Positions 1 to 8,998 of a DNA stretch of 42,488 nucleotides are shown here, in pieces. A program made the position numbers and the translations under genes. The stretch spans positions 1 through 42,488 of the forward strand of contig NZ_QUEM01000032.1 in NCBI RefSeq assembly GCF_003477995.1. The letters are read 5' to 3'. The notes below the pieces were generated by a model. That model did not search any database and was not told where the DNA came from. It saw only the letters and a program-made list of their open reading frames with translations. The DNA is from Bacteroides sp. OF04-15BH (lineage in GTDB: Bacteria; Bacteroidota; Bacteroidia; Bacteroidales; Bacteroidaceae). Each line of letters begins with the position of its first letter. The stretch's first letter is position 1.

Positions 1-1116
1 AGGGGGGAAGAGGGCAGTAATGCCCTTGACCTACCCGATCGTCCGTCCGACCTCGCCCAGCGTGACGGGCGGGCGGTGAGAAAAGGCAACGAGATAGCGA
101 AGCTGTACGCCGACAACCGGGTGGATGTCATCATCTATGCGGTGGAAAAATCGCTGGACTCGTACAAGTTCAACCTGCTGCACTGCAAGCAGACGTTCAT
201 CAGTCAGCTGAAGAGCGGAGCGATGGGCGCGAGAACCATAGACGAGGGAGCGATGGACGAGAAGTCGGGCATGAATTTTTCGGAATACATGGCGATACTG
301 TCGGGAAACACCGACCTGCTGGACAAGGCGAAGCTGGAGAAGAAGATTGCCTCGCTGGAGGGTGAACGCAAGTCCTTCAGCAAGGGCAAGCGCGAGTCCG
401 AACTGAAACTGGAGGGCAAGACTGGAGAACTGAGGAACAACCAGGCCACCATAGTCGCCATGACGGAGGACTGGGAGAAATTCACCGCTGCCGCCCGGAC
501 AGACCAGGAAGGCAACCGGCTGAACCTGCTCAGGATTGACGGGCTGGATTCCACCGACGAGAAGACAATCGGCAAGCGCCTGCAGGAGATAGCCAGGAAT
601 GCCACGACTGGCGGACAGTACAAGCGCGTGGGAGAACTGTACGGCTTCCCCATTGAGGTGGTCAGCGAAAGGACGCTCAAAGACGGGCTGGAGTTCTGCG
701 ACAACCGTTTTGTGGTGGCAGGCAACTACAGGTACAGCTACAACAACGGGCATCTGGCGATGGCTGACACACACGCCGCCGCCATGAATTTTCTGAACGC
801 ACTGGAGAGGATACCGGGTATCATCGACCAGTACAGGAAGAAGAACGAGGTGCTGGAGCGGGAAATCCCGCAGTTGCAGGAGATAGCCGGAAAGACATGG
901 AAGAAGGAGGACGAGCTGAAACGGCTGAAGTCCGAACTCGCCGCACTGGACCGCAAGATACAGCTGGAGCTGGCTCCGCCAAACGAAAAAACACTAGAAC
1001 AAGCACATCAGGAAAATGTACAAGTTTTGCCTAAAAAGGTTGCTAAACCTAATAATGAAGGAAAAGGCTGTGTCACGATAGCTATATCTAAGAAAAGTAA
1101 TGAGATTAAACTATAA
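1..1116 (+). CDS. 3' end of giant SNF2-type helicase/N6-methylase ICE protein (5' partial)
   Basis: The reading frame is open from base 1, so the gene starts outside the window; the GTG at 76 is not the real start. The first residues contain helicase motif VI (QRDGRAVRKGN at about codons 20-30), followed by the helical tail seen in the roughly 2000-residue helicase/DNA-methylase proteins of Bacteroides conjugative transposons. Charged coiled-coil-like stretches lie around codons 120-165 and 295-345. The expected role is DNA remodelling or modification linked to ICE maintenance or anti-restriction; this is family inference, since the methylase part is not in view. From about base 985 the composition changes sharply from GC-rich to AT-rich and the last ~40 codons look foreign, so the original C-terminus was probably replaced when the downstream cargo was acquired. 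Confidence 0.8.
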   Translation, partial: RGEEGSNALDLPDRPSDLAQRDGRAVRKGNEIAKLYADNRVDVIIYAVEKSLDSYKFNLLHCKQTFISQLKSGAMGARTIDEGAMDEKSGMNFSEYMAILSGNTDLLDKAKLEKKIASLEGERKSFSKGKRESELKLEGKTGELRNNQATIVAMTEDWEKFTAAARTDQEGNRLNLLRIDGLDSTDEKTIGKRLQEIARNATTGGQYKRVGELYGFPIEVVSERTLKDGLEFCDNRFVVAGNYRYSYNNGHLAMADTHAAAMNFLNALERIPGIIDQYRKKNEVLEREIPQLQEIAGKTWKKEDELKRLKSELAALDRKIQLELAPPNEKTLEQAHQENVQVLPKKVAKPNNEGKGCVTIAISKKSNEIKL

Positions 1117-1121
1117 GAAAG

Positions 1122-1154
1122 AGAGCCAGTGGCAATGATTTTGTCATTGGCTCT
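1122..1154. terminator. Bidirectional terminator between convergent genes
   Basis: A 13-pair stem with two G-U pairs (1122-1134 with 1142-1154) and a 7-base loop lies between the plus-strand helicase gene and the minus-strand AraC gene. Runs of A and T flank it on both sides. Confidence 0.6.
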
Positions 1155-1197
1155 TATAGAATTCTATTACATTGCCTAAGAATGTCAGAGTCAATTA

Positions 1198-2070
1198 TTA
1201 TTTTATTGGAAGCTGAGAAGAGTTTATTCCGTATTTCTCTTTGAACACTCTTGAAAAATGTGCCAAACTTTTGAATCCAACTTGCAGATAGATATCTGAG
1301 GCCTTCTTGTGATGATTGATTATCAGGTTATACGCTTCTTCCAATCGCTTATTAATGAGCCATTTTTCTGGTGAAAGAGTGCTGATTTTTCGGAAATCCC
1401 GCTTGAAAGAAGTCAGACTACGTCCAGTGGAGTGAGCAAATTGGTTCAGCGACATGTCGCACATATAGTTTTCATTCATGAACTCTTCTATGTCTATCTT
1501 ATATGACTGATGGAAATTGAATAAGTACTTGTAAAATACCTTATCTGTTTGTAACAGGGCAAGAAGACCTTCATATAGTTTCAATTCCATTAGTTCGGGT
1601 GTTGGTTTCACATTAAACTCGAAATAAGGTTGTAGGGAGAGAAACAAACTTTTTAGGTTCGGTTTCAATGGAACTTGTATAATGGGTTGAACATCCAACT
1701 TGCTGTTTTCAAAAAAATCAGAAGCGTAATCTGCCAATATCCCCATTTTGCTTTTCAGAAAGTTACGACGAAACACGAGAAATACACCTCGATATTCTTC
1801 CCCATTGGACGACGGCTGTTTGACTACTAATATACGCTGGTCTCTGTGCAGAAATACACATTCACCTTTACGGACAACAGTTGTCTTTTTGTTTTGCGTA
1901 ATGAGCATTTCACCGGAGTATATATATATAAGGTAATGAAAATTCATAAATTTATCAAATACTCGACTTTTTACTGAATGATAACAGAAAAATACGTCCG
2001 AGTAATTGAACGAAATATGTTCAGGTCCAAGTGTCATATTAATATGATTAAAGTTATAAATTATAAGCAA
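1198..2070 (-). CDS. AraC-family transcriptional regulator
   Basis: This 290-residue protein has an N-terminal cupin-like sensing region (about residues 10-190) and a C-terminal double helix-turn-helix of the AraC type (about 195-288; RSLTSFKRDFRK and VGFKSLAHFSRVFKEKYG are recognisable). AraC proteins bind promoter half-sites and activate or repress in response to a ligand or partner. It is transcribed away from the dehydrogenase-like gene at 2218 and shares a ~150-base promoter region with it, so it probably controls that gene and perhaps the redox genes beyond. Translation could also start at the Met at residue 12. The gene is AT-rich like its right neighbour and unlike the helicase gene to its left. 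Confidence 0.85.
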   Translation of the reverse strand: MLIIYNFNHINMTLGPEHISFNYSDVFFCYHSVKSRVFDKFMNFHYLIYIYSGEMLITQNKKTTVVRKGECVFLHRDQRILVVKQPSSNGEEYRGVFLVFRRNFLKSKMGILADYASDFFENSKLDVQPIIQVPLKPNLKSLFLSLQPYFEFNVKPTPELMELKLYEGLLALLQTDKVFYKYLFNFHQSYKIDIEEFMNENYMCDMSLNQFAHSTGRSLTSFKRDFRKISTLSPEKWLINKRLEEAYNLIINHHKKASDIYLQVGFKSLAHFSRVFKEKYGINSSQLPIK

Positions 2071-2217
2071 AGATAATTCTCTTTTATCATATAATACAAT
2101 TGATTTTTAGTTTTTTATTACTGTCGGACTTTTAAGACAAGCAGTTTGGTCTTTTGGTGTAAGTCTATACGATTTAATACTATTTACCTTTGTACCAGAT
2201 ATAAAATTCACATAATC
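2071..2217. promoter_or_regulatory. Divergent promoter region of araC-like gene and dehydrogenase-like gene
   Basis: A perfect Bacteroides -7 box (TACCTTTG, 2185-2192) lies 25 bases before the ATG at 2218. No TTTG box is at the usual -33 spacing; instead two TTTGGT copies occur at about 2144-2157, which could be activator half-sites. A weak or activator-dependent promoter is inferred. Confidence 0.5.
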
Positions 2218-3120
2218 ATGTTCAAACGAATTGTAGTAATAGATGAAACTCTGCTGGATGAAAATGCCTTGCAGGAACTCTACAAACAAGGTGAAGAAGT
2301 TATCGTATATCACGATTTCCCTGATGATGAAGAAATAATAAAGAAACGTATCGGAGATGCAGACTGCTTGTTGGTGTCATATCGTACTCGAATTGACAAA
2401 ACTATCCTTGACGCTTGTCCTTCTCTTCGTTATATCGGAATGTGTTGTACCATCTATGAACCTCAATGCTGTAATGTGGATCTTCAAGAAGCCTTTAAAA
2501 AAGGAGTTATGGTAACGGGGATAAAAGATTATGGTGACGAAGGTGTTGTAGAGTACGTGGTTTCCGAGCTTATAAGGTTACTGCACGGCTTTGGAGGGCA
2601 AAGATGGCAGGAGGAAAGTCTTGAACTTACAAAACAGAGGATTGGTATCGTTGGATTGGGTAAAACAGGCCGTATGATTGCGGATGCATTGCACTTCTTT
2701 GGGGCGTCGGTTTTTTATTATTGCCGCACGGCCAAAACTGATATATCCGAGTATGCTTATATGCCTTTGCACGAACTTCTTAAAAAATGTGATATTATTT
2801 GTACATGCCTTCCGCGCAACACTATATTGTTGGGAAAAGAGGAGTTTAACATAATGGGCAATCGTAAGATTCTGATTAATACGTCCGTTGGAGCAACTTT
2901 CGATATAGAAGCACTTAAAATTTGGTTGAATAAAAGTCCACAAAATTTTTATTTGTGTGATGCGGTCGGTATGGGTAACATGATGACGGTTCTGTCCAAT
3001 CACAAACAGGTTATATATACTCCATATATAGCCGGACTTGCACGCCAAAGTGTGGAAAGACTTGGTCAGAAAGTACTTCAGAATATGCAGAAATACACGA
3101 TGGACTTTTCAGGTAAGTAG
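2218..3120 (+). CDS. D-2-hydroxyacid dehydrogenase-like NAD-binding protein, catalytic residues lost
   Basis: The 300-residue protein has the fold signature of D-isomer-specific 2-hydroxyacid dehydrogenases, including the nucleotide-binding GIVGLGKTG and the C-terminal TPxIAGL region. The residues that do chemistry in this family are changed: the usual Asn-Thr-Ala-Arg-Gly reads Asn-Thr-Ser-Val-Gly (Val224 for Arg), the TPHIAG histidine is Tyr270, and the DVFExEP glutamate segment reads DAVGMGN. It may therefore bind NAD(H) without classical dehydrogenase activity, perhaps as a redox sensor or structural homologue. The start at 2218 fits the family N-terminus and the -7 box; an in-frame ATG at 2146 would lie upstream of that promoter. 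A 70-base gap separates it from the Tat-exported reductase gene. Confidence 0.8.
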   Translation: MFKRIVVIDETLLDENALQELYKQGEEVIVYHDFPDDEEIIKKRIGDADCLLVSYRTRIDKTILDACPSLRYIGMCCTIYEPQCCNVDLQEAFKKGVMVTGIKDYGDEGVVEYVVSELIRLLHGFGGQRWQEESLELTKQRIGIVGLGKTGRMIADALHFFGASVFYYCRTAKTDISEYAYMPLHELLKKCDIICTCLPRNTILLGKEEFNIMGNRKILINTSVGATFDIEALKIWLNKSPQNFYLCDAVGMGNMMTVLSNHKQVIYTPYIAGLARQSVERLGQKVLQNMQKYTMDFSGK

Positions 3121-3159
3121 TTGGGGCTTATGAGATAACCTGACAGTTTTTTTTCATAC

Positions 3160-3167
3160 TAATTTTG
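3160..3167 (+). promoter_or_regulatory. Candidate -7 promoter box before the redox/Tat operon
   Basis: TAATTTTG fits the Bacteroides TAnnTTTG -7 consensus and lies 23 bases upstream of the reductase start codon. No clear TTTG -33 box is present, so regulation by an activator is possible. Confidence 0.4.
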
Positions 3168-3190
3168 TATCAGAAAAATTAAGAGCTAAA

Positions 3191-4609
3191 ATGGACGATA
3201 AAAAACAGAAAAATGATAAGGGAATGTCCCGCCGAAATATGCTGAAATGGCTGGCAGCAGGGACTATCTCAGCTGTAGCTGGGAGTTATGGCTGGCGGCG
3301 GACGATGTCTTGCGGGAAGGATGGATATTCTACGGCAGGAGTCATGCCGGAGATTATTCCTACTGACAAAATGACTTATCGAACCGATCCGCATACGGGG
3401 AAAAAGGTTTCCTTGCTGGGCTACGGGTTGATGCGTCTACCGGTAAAGGAGGGAGCCAATCCGAACTCGGACGAAGTGGATCAAGACATGGTGAACAAGC
3501 TGGTGGATTATGCTATCGCACACGGTATCAACTACTTTGATACAGCGCATCCGTACCATAAAGGAATGTCGCAGATAGCTATCGGCAAGGCGTTGAAAAA
3601 GTACCCGCGCGATAAATTTTTTCTTGCTACCAAGATGCCGACACCCCATATGCCAACACTGGAGCAGGCAAAGGAAATCTTTGAGAAACAACTTAGGGAC
3701 TGTCAAGTGGAGTATTTTGACTACTACCTACTACACAACCTTCAGACAATTGAGGTATATAAAGAAATCTATGAAAACCGAGGCATACTGCATTATCTGC
3801 TGGAACAAAAACGAAAAGGACGTATTCGAAACTTAGGTTTCTCGTTCCACGGCACCCGTTCGCTGATGGAGTATCTGCTGAATCTCGACCTGCAATGGGA
3901 CTTTGTGCAGATCCAGTGTAACTACCACGACTGGGACCGAGGTGCCGAACTTCCGGCATGGATGCAACAAAGCGAACGGGTCCCAGCACGGTGGATGTAT
4001 GAAAAACTGACTGAGAAGCAGATTCCCATTACCGTGATGGAGCCACTGCTTGGCGGTCGTCTGACACGATTAAGCCGTAGTGCGATTGCTATACTAAAAC
4101 AGGCTGCACCAGAGCAAAGCATTGCGTCATGGGCTTTTCGATTTGTCGGATCATTACCCAACATTCTTTGTGTACTGAGTGGTATGACCTATATGGAGAA
4201 CCTTCAAGAGAATATATGTACGTTTTCACCGCTACAACCACTATCGGAGGAGGAACACAAGGTACTAGATAAAGCTCTGGATGTCTTTTTAGGCAACCGC
4301 ACCGTACCGTGTACCGGTTGCCAATATTGTACACCTTGTCCTTACGGAGTGGATATTCCTGCTGTTTTTGCCCACTATAATAAGTGCGTGAACGAAGAGC
4401 AGATGCCTAAAGATCGTATGGATGAGGACTATCGCCGCGCACGTAGGCGGTTCCTAATAGGTTACGACCGCAGCGTACCTGAATTACAGCAGGCTAACCG
4501 CTGTATTCAGTGCGGGCAGTGTGTGTCGAAGTGTCCGCAGTGGATCAACATCCCAAAAGAAATGCAGAAGATAGATCGTTTTGTGGAAAAATTAAAGCTT
4601 GAGAAATGA
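3191..4609 (+). CDS. Tat-exported aldo/keto reductase with C-terminal ferredoxin domain
   Basis: The 472-residue protein starts with a twin-arginine signal (Ser13-Arg14-Arg15-Asn-Met-Leu-Lys, then a hydrophobic stretch to about residue 35), predicting folded export across the inner membrane. An aldo/keto reductase barrel follows with the full catalytic tetrad visible: Asp117, Tyr122, Lys148 and His182. The C-terminal ~100 residues carry two ferredoxin-like cysteine sets, Cys374/377/380/383 and Cys438/441/444/448, enough for two [4Fe-4S] clusters. Cytosolic relatives use NADPH, which is not expected outside the cytoplasm, so electrons may arrive through the clusters instead. The stop overlaps the next start (ATGA), indicating coupling with the NapH/NapG-like protein, its likely electron donor. 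The substrate is unknown. Confidence 0.85.
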   Translation: MDDKKQKNDKGMSRRNMLKWLAAGTISAVAGSYGWRRTMSCGKDGYSTAGVMPEIIPTDKMTYRTDPHTGKKVSLLGYGLMRLPVKEGANPNSDEVDQDMVNKLVDYAIAHGINYFDTAHPYHKGMSQIAIGKALKKYPRDKFFLATKMPTPHMPTLEQAKEIFEKQLRDCQVEYFDYYLLHNLQTIEVYKEIYENRGILHYLLEQKRKGRIRNLGFSFHGTRSLMEYLLNLDLQWDFVQIQCNYHDWDRGAELPAWMQQSERVPARWMYEKLTEKQIPITVMEPLLGGRLTRLSRSAIAILKQAAPEQSIASWAFRFVGSLPNILCVLSGMTYMENLQENICTFSPLQPLSEEEHKVLDKALDVFLGNRTVPCTGCQYCTPCPYGVDIPAVFAHYNKCVNEEQMPKDRMDEDYRRARRRFLIGYDRSVPELQQANRCIQCGQCVSKCPQWINIPKEMQKIDRFVEKLKLEK

Positions 4610-6129
4610 AAAACAGATATAAAATCATAAGGGTCTGGGCAGCGATTATATGCTGGTCTCTCATTACGGGATTATTCCTCGACTTTACTGGAACATTGCA
4701 TCCCTATTTTGGTTTTCTTGCCAAGTTGCAATTTTTACCAGCATTATTGGCTGCTAACGTGTTGGTTGTTCTGCTCTGGGCGGTCGTGACTTTTGTGTTT
4801 GGGCGTATTTACTGCTCGGTCGTCTGCCCGCTAGGCGTGATGCAAGATATCGTTTCCTATTTCTCTGGCAAACGGAAGAAGCATAAGTATCGTTTCTCCT
4901 ATTCACCCGAAAAAAAACTACTAAGATACAGTGTGCTTGTGGCTTTTATCATCGCAGTTTTTGTAGGATTGACTGTCATATACACAACGCTTGCTCCGTA
5001 TTCTTCGTATGGAAGGATAGCTACCAACTGGTTCGCACCGATTTGGCGGGGAATGAATAACGTGCTGGCTTACTTATCGGAACAAGCAGACAGCTATGCC
5101 TTCTACCGCGTGGATATCTGGATAAAAGGACTAACTACTTTCATCGTCTCAGGCCTTATCTTCGTCGGGATCAGTTTCCTAGCATGGAAGCATGGACGGA
5201 CCTATTGCAACACAATTTGTCCAGTTGGCACACTGTTGAGTTTTATCAGTCGTCATTCGCTGCTACGCATTACGGTGGACACAACCAAATGCAACAGTTG
5301 TGGATTGTGTTCCCGCAATTGCAAGGCTGCCTGCATCGATACCAAACAGCATAGCATCGATGGTAGCCGTTGTATCACCTGTTTCAACTGTATCGAAACC
5401 TGCAAGAAAGGAGCGTTGTCTTACAAATTGCACCTTCCGTTTAGGAAAAATAATGAGGCAGATATACCGGAAGTCAAGAAAGAAACAGAAGGACAGGTGA
5501 ATGAGAGCCGCCGCAAGATGCTGATGTTTACGGCAACGCTGGCAGGAACATCTATATTGGCACAAGCCAAACAAACCACAAAAGAATTTGTAGCGGCTAC
5601 GGAACGCAAAAGTATCGCTAGACGCAAACAACAGATTGTACCTCCAGGGGCGTTGAATGCTCGTAACATGGCTAACCATTGTACTGCCTGTCAACTCTGT
5701 GTAAATTCTTGCCCCAATCAGGTGCTCCAACCATCTGACAGGTTGGAAACATTCATGCAACCCGTCATGTCTTACGAGCATGGTTTTTGCCGAAGTAATT
5801 GCAACACGTGCTCGCAGGTCTGCCCTGCAGGGGCCATACGTCCCATATCGTTGGAAAAAAAAGCGTCTGTCCAAGTGGGCCATGCTGTGTGGATTGCAGC
5901 CAACTGCGTAGTGAATACCGACGGGGTAAGTTGTGGCAACTGCGAGCGTCACTGTCCCAACGGGGCCATCATGATGGTGGCGAAGGACAAGGATAACCCC
6001 GACTCGCTGAAAATCCCGATAGTGGATGCCGAACGGTGCATCGGTTGCGGCGCATGCGAATACGTGTGTCCGGCACGTCCGTTCAGTGCCATATACGTGG
6101 AAGGACACGAAAATCACAGAATCTTGTAA
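4606..6129 (+). CDS. NapH-NapG-like fusion: membrane polyferredoxin with internal twin-arginine motif
   Basis: The 507-residue protein joins two modules. Residues 1-225 are a NapH-type membrane domain with about four to five membrane spans and two Cys-x3-Cys-Pro motifs (Cys70/74 and Cys201/205). Two [4Fe-4S] motifs follow (Cys229/232/235/239 and Cys256/259/262/266). Then comes an internal Tat-like motif, Ser301-Arg302-Arg303-Lys-Met-Leu, with a hydrophobic segment, and a NapG-like domain starting at Pro-Pro-Gly-Ala (346-349) with four more cysteine sets (first Cys359/362/365/369). In Nap systems NapH and NapG are separate proteins passing electrons from quinol to periplasmic acceptors. Here they could pass electrons from menaquinol to the exported reductase encoded immediately upstream. 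GC content rises within the NapG part, from about 5890. Confidence 0.82.
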   Translation: MKNRYKIIRVWAAIICWSLITGLFLDFTGTLHPYFGFLAKLQFLPALLAANVLVVLLWAVVTFVFGRIYCSVVCPLGVMQDIVSYFSGKRKKHKYRFSYSPEKKLLRYSVLVAFIIAVFVGLTVIYTTLAPYSSYGRIATNWFAPIWRGMNNVLAYLSEQADSYAFYRVDIWIKGLTTFIVSGLIFVGISFLAWKHGRTYCNTICPVGTLLSFISRHSLLRITVDTTKCNSCGLCSRNCKAACIDTKQHSIDGSRCITCFNCIETCKKGALSYKLHLPFRKNNEADIPEVKKETEGQVNESRRKMLMFTATLAGTSILAQAKQTTKEFVAATERKSIARRKQQIVPPGALNARNMANHCTACQLCVNSCPNQVLQPSDRLETFMQPVMSYEHGFCRSNCNTCSQVCPAGAIRPISLEKKASVQVGHAVWIAANCVVNTDGVSCGNCERHCPNGAIMMVAKDKDNPDSLKIPIVDAERCIGCGACEYVCPARPFSAIYVEGHENHRIL

Positions 6130-6141
6130 ACCACGGGAACA

Positions 6142-6549
6142 ATGAAAGATTTAATCGAACTGTTGCATGACGGCAATACGCTGGTTGTGGCGAACGGTGA
6201 GGTCTGCGCTTTTCAAGGTCGTGGCATATCCGACCTTTACCACTTGCTCCGTGACGATGCCGGATTTCTGCAAGGAGCCTTCGTAGCCGACAAGGTTGTG
6301 GGCAAAGGGGCAGCGGCTTTGATGGTTCTCGGCGGCGTGAGCCGGCTCCATGCCTGCCTAATCAGTGAACCTGCCCTGCTCCTGCTGAGGATAAGCCGGA
6401 TACGGGTTTCCTATGATAAAAAAGTCCCACAAATCCAGAACCGCACGAAAACCGGCATCTGCCCAGTGGAAGCACTCTGCCGCAATGCGGCAACGGCAGG
6501 AGAATGCCTGCCCTTGATAGAAGAATTTATGAACTCAACCAGACAATAG
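6142..6549 (+). CDS. DUF1893 domain protein
   Basis: The 135-residue protein resembles the DUF1893 family (small proteins with a deaminase-like fold and no established reaction). Visible features are an N-terminal region reading as in that family (LVVANGEVCAFQGRGI), a glycine-rich DKVVGKGAAALM segment at about residues 50-62, and cysteines near 75, 107, 112 and 120. No signal peptide is seen, so it should be cytoplasmic. It follows the polyferredoxin gene by 12 bases and precedes the receptor gene by 14, so it belongs to the same transcript. Its base composition is GC-rich like the receptor gene, suggesting the two arrived together. A role in handling an imported cofactor is conjecture. Confidence 0.75.
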   Translation: MKDLIELLHDGNTLVVANGEVCAFQGRGISDLYHLLRDDAGFLQGAFVADKVVGKGAAALMVLGGVSRLHACLISEPALLLLRISRIRVSYDKKVPQIQNRTKTGICPVEALCRNAATAGECLPLIEEFMNSTRQ

Positions 6550-6563
6550 AAGAAACAACAGGA

Positions 6564-8471
6564 ATGAAAAGCCTCAAAGAATATTTGCTGACAGGTGCCG
6601 TTTTACCGCTTGCATTTCAGGTACAGGCACAGGTAGCCGACACGACTTCCATAGACAGGACTTACTCCATCGGCGAGGTGGTCGTGACGGGAACACGCAG
6701 TGAGACCGATGTGCGACATCTCTCACAGACCGTTTCGGTGGTAAACCGGAGCAAGTTCGAACAGACGATGCAGTCCTCCCTGCTGCCTGTGCTGACGGAA
6801 CAAGTGCCGGGACTGTTCGTCACCTCACGTGGCGTGATGGGCTACGGCGTGTCGAACGGTGCGGCGGGCGGTATCTCGTTGCGTGGGCTGAGCGGAGGCA
6901 ACGCCCGGCTGATGGTGCTGATAGACGGGCATCCGCAGTATGCCGGCATCTTCGGCCACCCGATAGCCGACGCTTACCAGACACTGCTTGCCGACCGGGT
7001 GGAGGTACTGCGCGGTCCGGCTTCCGTGCTCTACGGTTCTAACGCGATGGGCGGTGTCATCAACATCGTCACCCGGAAAATGCGGGAAGACGGTGTGCGG
7101 ACGAACCTGCATTTGGGCTACGGCTCTTACAACACGCTGGAAACGGAACTGACCAACCGCATCTGCAAGGGCCGTTTCTCGTCCGTCGTCAGCGGTTCGT
7201 ACAACCGCACAGACGGGCATCGTGCTGATATGGACTTCGAGCAGTACGGCGGCTACGCCAAGTTAGGATACGAACTGACCGACAACTGGAATTTGAGGGG
7301 CGACGTGAACGTGACCCATTTCAACGCCTCCTATCCCGGTCCCGTATCTGCTCTGCTTTTGGACGGTGACCAGCGCATCACACGCGGTATGACCTCGCTG
7401 GCCGTGGAGAATAACTACGACCAGACTTCCGGCGCATTGAGTTTCTTCTACAACTGGGGAGACCATTGGATAAACGACGGATATACGCCCTCTGCCGGTG
7501 AAACTCCGCAGGATGACCGTTTCAATTCATCCGACGATATGATGGGACTTTCCCTGTACCAGAGTACACGCTTCTTCAAGGGCAACCGCATCACCTTCGG
7601 GTTCGACTGGTTTCGTTACGGGGGACACGCATGGAGCGAATATGTAAGTGGCGAGAAGGCAGGAACATGCAGCGACATCGTGGACAGGCATGAAAACGAG
7701 GTGGCGGGTTACATGGACATACGTCAGGACTTCGGACGATGGCTGACGCTCAATGCCGGTTTGCGCGTGGACCATCACTCCCGTGTGGGTACAGAATGGG
7801 TGCCGCAGATGGGGCTGGCGTTTCATCTGCCCCGTTCCATCGAACTGAAGGCATCGGCTTCGAAAGGTTTCCGTTACCCGATTCTCCGTGAGATGTACAT
7901 GTTCCCGCCACAGAATCCCGACCTGCAGCCCGAGTCGATGTGGAACTATGAGCTGGCTTTCTCGCAACGGTTGCTCGACGGCCGCTTTCAATACGGAATA
8001 AACCTTTTCTATATCGATGGCAAAAACTTGATTCAGACCTTGCCTAATCCAAATGGGAGCGGAATGCTGAACCAAAATTCGGGGAAAATCGACAATACGG
8101 GCGTGGAACTACAAGCGGCATACCATATCAGTCCAGTTTGGTCGGTGGATGCCAACTACAGTTTCCTGCACATGGAGAATCCTGTCATCGCCGCACCTGA
8201 ACACAAGCTTTATACCGGGGTGAACTTCTCGGAAGGACGCTGGACGGTTTCTACCGGATTGCAGTACGTTGAAGGACTTTACACATCGGTCGGCAAAAAG
8301 GAAACGAAGGAAAACTTTGTCCTCTGGAACCTGCGCGTTTTCTTCCGTGCATCAAAATGGCTCGACATTTGGGCGCGTGGAGAGAACCTGTTGGCGCAAC
8401 GCTATGAAATCATGGCGGGTTATCCCATGCCGCAAGCTACGGTTATGGGCGGTATAAACATTAACTTCTGA
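6564..8471 (+). CDS. TonB-dependent outer-membrane receptor
   Basis: The 635-residue protein has a signal peptide (MKSLKEYLLTGAVL..., cleavage after about Gln-Ala-Gln), a TonB-box-like stretch (GEVVVTGTRSE), a plug domain with the classic VEVLRGPASVLYGSNAMGGVINIVT region at about residues 145-170, and a C-terminal beta-barrel ending in the aromatic INF. Its size and plug match siderophore, haem or cobalamin receptors rather than the ~1000-residue SusC type. The start at 6564 is chosen because it begins the signal peptide; an upstream in-frame ATG at 6504 lies inside the DUF1893 gene. It imports an unidentified ligand across the outer membrane using TonB energy. It is GC-rich compared with the Tat genes downstream. 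Confidence 0.92.
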   Translation: MKSLKEYLLTGAVLPLAFQVQAQVADTTSIDRTYSIGEVVVTGTRSETDVRHLSQTVSVVNRSKFEQTMQSSLLPVLTEQVPGLFVTSRGVMGYGVSNGAAGGISLRGLSGGNARLMVLIDGHPQYAGIFGHPIADAYQTLLADRVEVLRGPASVLYGSNAMGGVINIVTRKMREDGVRTNLHLGYGSYNTLETELTNRICKGRFSSVVSGSYNRTDGHRADMDFEQYGGYAKLGYELTDNWNLRGDVNVTHFNASYPGPVSALLLDGDQRITRGMTSLAVENNYDQTSGALSFFYNWGDHWINDGYTPSAGETPQDDRFNSSDDMMGLSLYQSTRFFKGNRITFGFDWFRYGGHAWSEYVSGEKAGTCSDIVDRHENEVAGYMDIRQDFGRWLTLNAGLRVDHHSRVGTEWVPQMGLAFHLPRSIELKASASKGFRYPILREMYMFPPQNPDLQPESMWNYELAFSQRLLDGRFQYGINLFYIDGKNLIQTLPNPNGSGMLNQNSGKIDNTGVELQAAYHISPVWSVDANYSFLHMENPVIAAPEHKLYTGVNFSEGRWTVSTGLQYVEGLYTSVGKKETKENFVLWNLRVFFRASKWLDIWARGENLLAQRYEIMAGYPMPQATVMGGININF

Positions 8472-8486
8472 TTAAACAAATAAATT

Positions 8487-8996
8487 ATGCAGACCACAGT
8501 AAAACTTTACGTTTATGGCTACCGGGAAGTCAGGACTTACCTTGCAGCCTCCTTGTTCGTTTTGGGCAATATCGCCTTGCCCCAGTTCTTCCATCTCTTT
8601 CCACAGGGCGGGGTGACATGGCTTCCCATCTATTTCTTTACATTGGTAGGAGCCTACAAATACGGCTGGAAAGTGGGGCTGCTTACCGCCGTGCTTTCCC
8701 CTTTGGTCAATTCTGCACTGTTTGGTATGCCTCCGGCTACTGCTCTTCCGGCCATTTTGCTTAAATCAGGATTACTGGCTTTGGCAGCGGGATTCACGGC
8801 ACACCGCTATCGGAAAGTTTCCGTGTATCTCTTGTTGGTAGTCGTGCTGTCGTATCAGACTATCGGAACACTGGGCGAATTGATAATAAAAGGGAATTTT
8901 TATCTTGCCGTACAGGATTTCCGCATCGGCATACCGGGTATGTTGTTGCAGGTCTTTGGAGGATATTTTTTTATTAACCGCTTAATACGAAAATAA
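8487..8996 (+). CDS. ECF transporter S-component-like membrane protein
   Basis: The 169-residue, very hydrophobic protein has about five predicted membrane spans and a positively charged C-terminus. It resembles the substrate-binding S components of energy-coupling-factor transporters, which bind vitamins or metals and borrow a shared energising module; no such ATPase genes are here, so it would use the host's. It sits 15 bases after the TonB receptor and 2 bases before tatA, suggesting that receptor and S component act in series on one ligand. Family membership is judged from size, topology and the pattern [20 protein letters not shown] at about residues 31-50; the ligand cannot be read from sequence. 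Confidence 0.65.
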   Translation: MQTTVKLYVYGYREVRTYLAASLFVLGNIALPQFFHLFPQGGVTWLPIYFFTLVGAYKYGWKVGLLTAVLSPLVNSALFGMPPATALPAILLKSGLLALAAGFTAHRYRKVSVYLLLVVVLSYQTIGTLGELIIKGNFYLAVQDFRIGIPGMLLQVFGGYFFINRLIRK

Positions 8997-8998
8997 CT

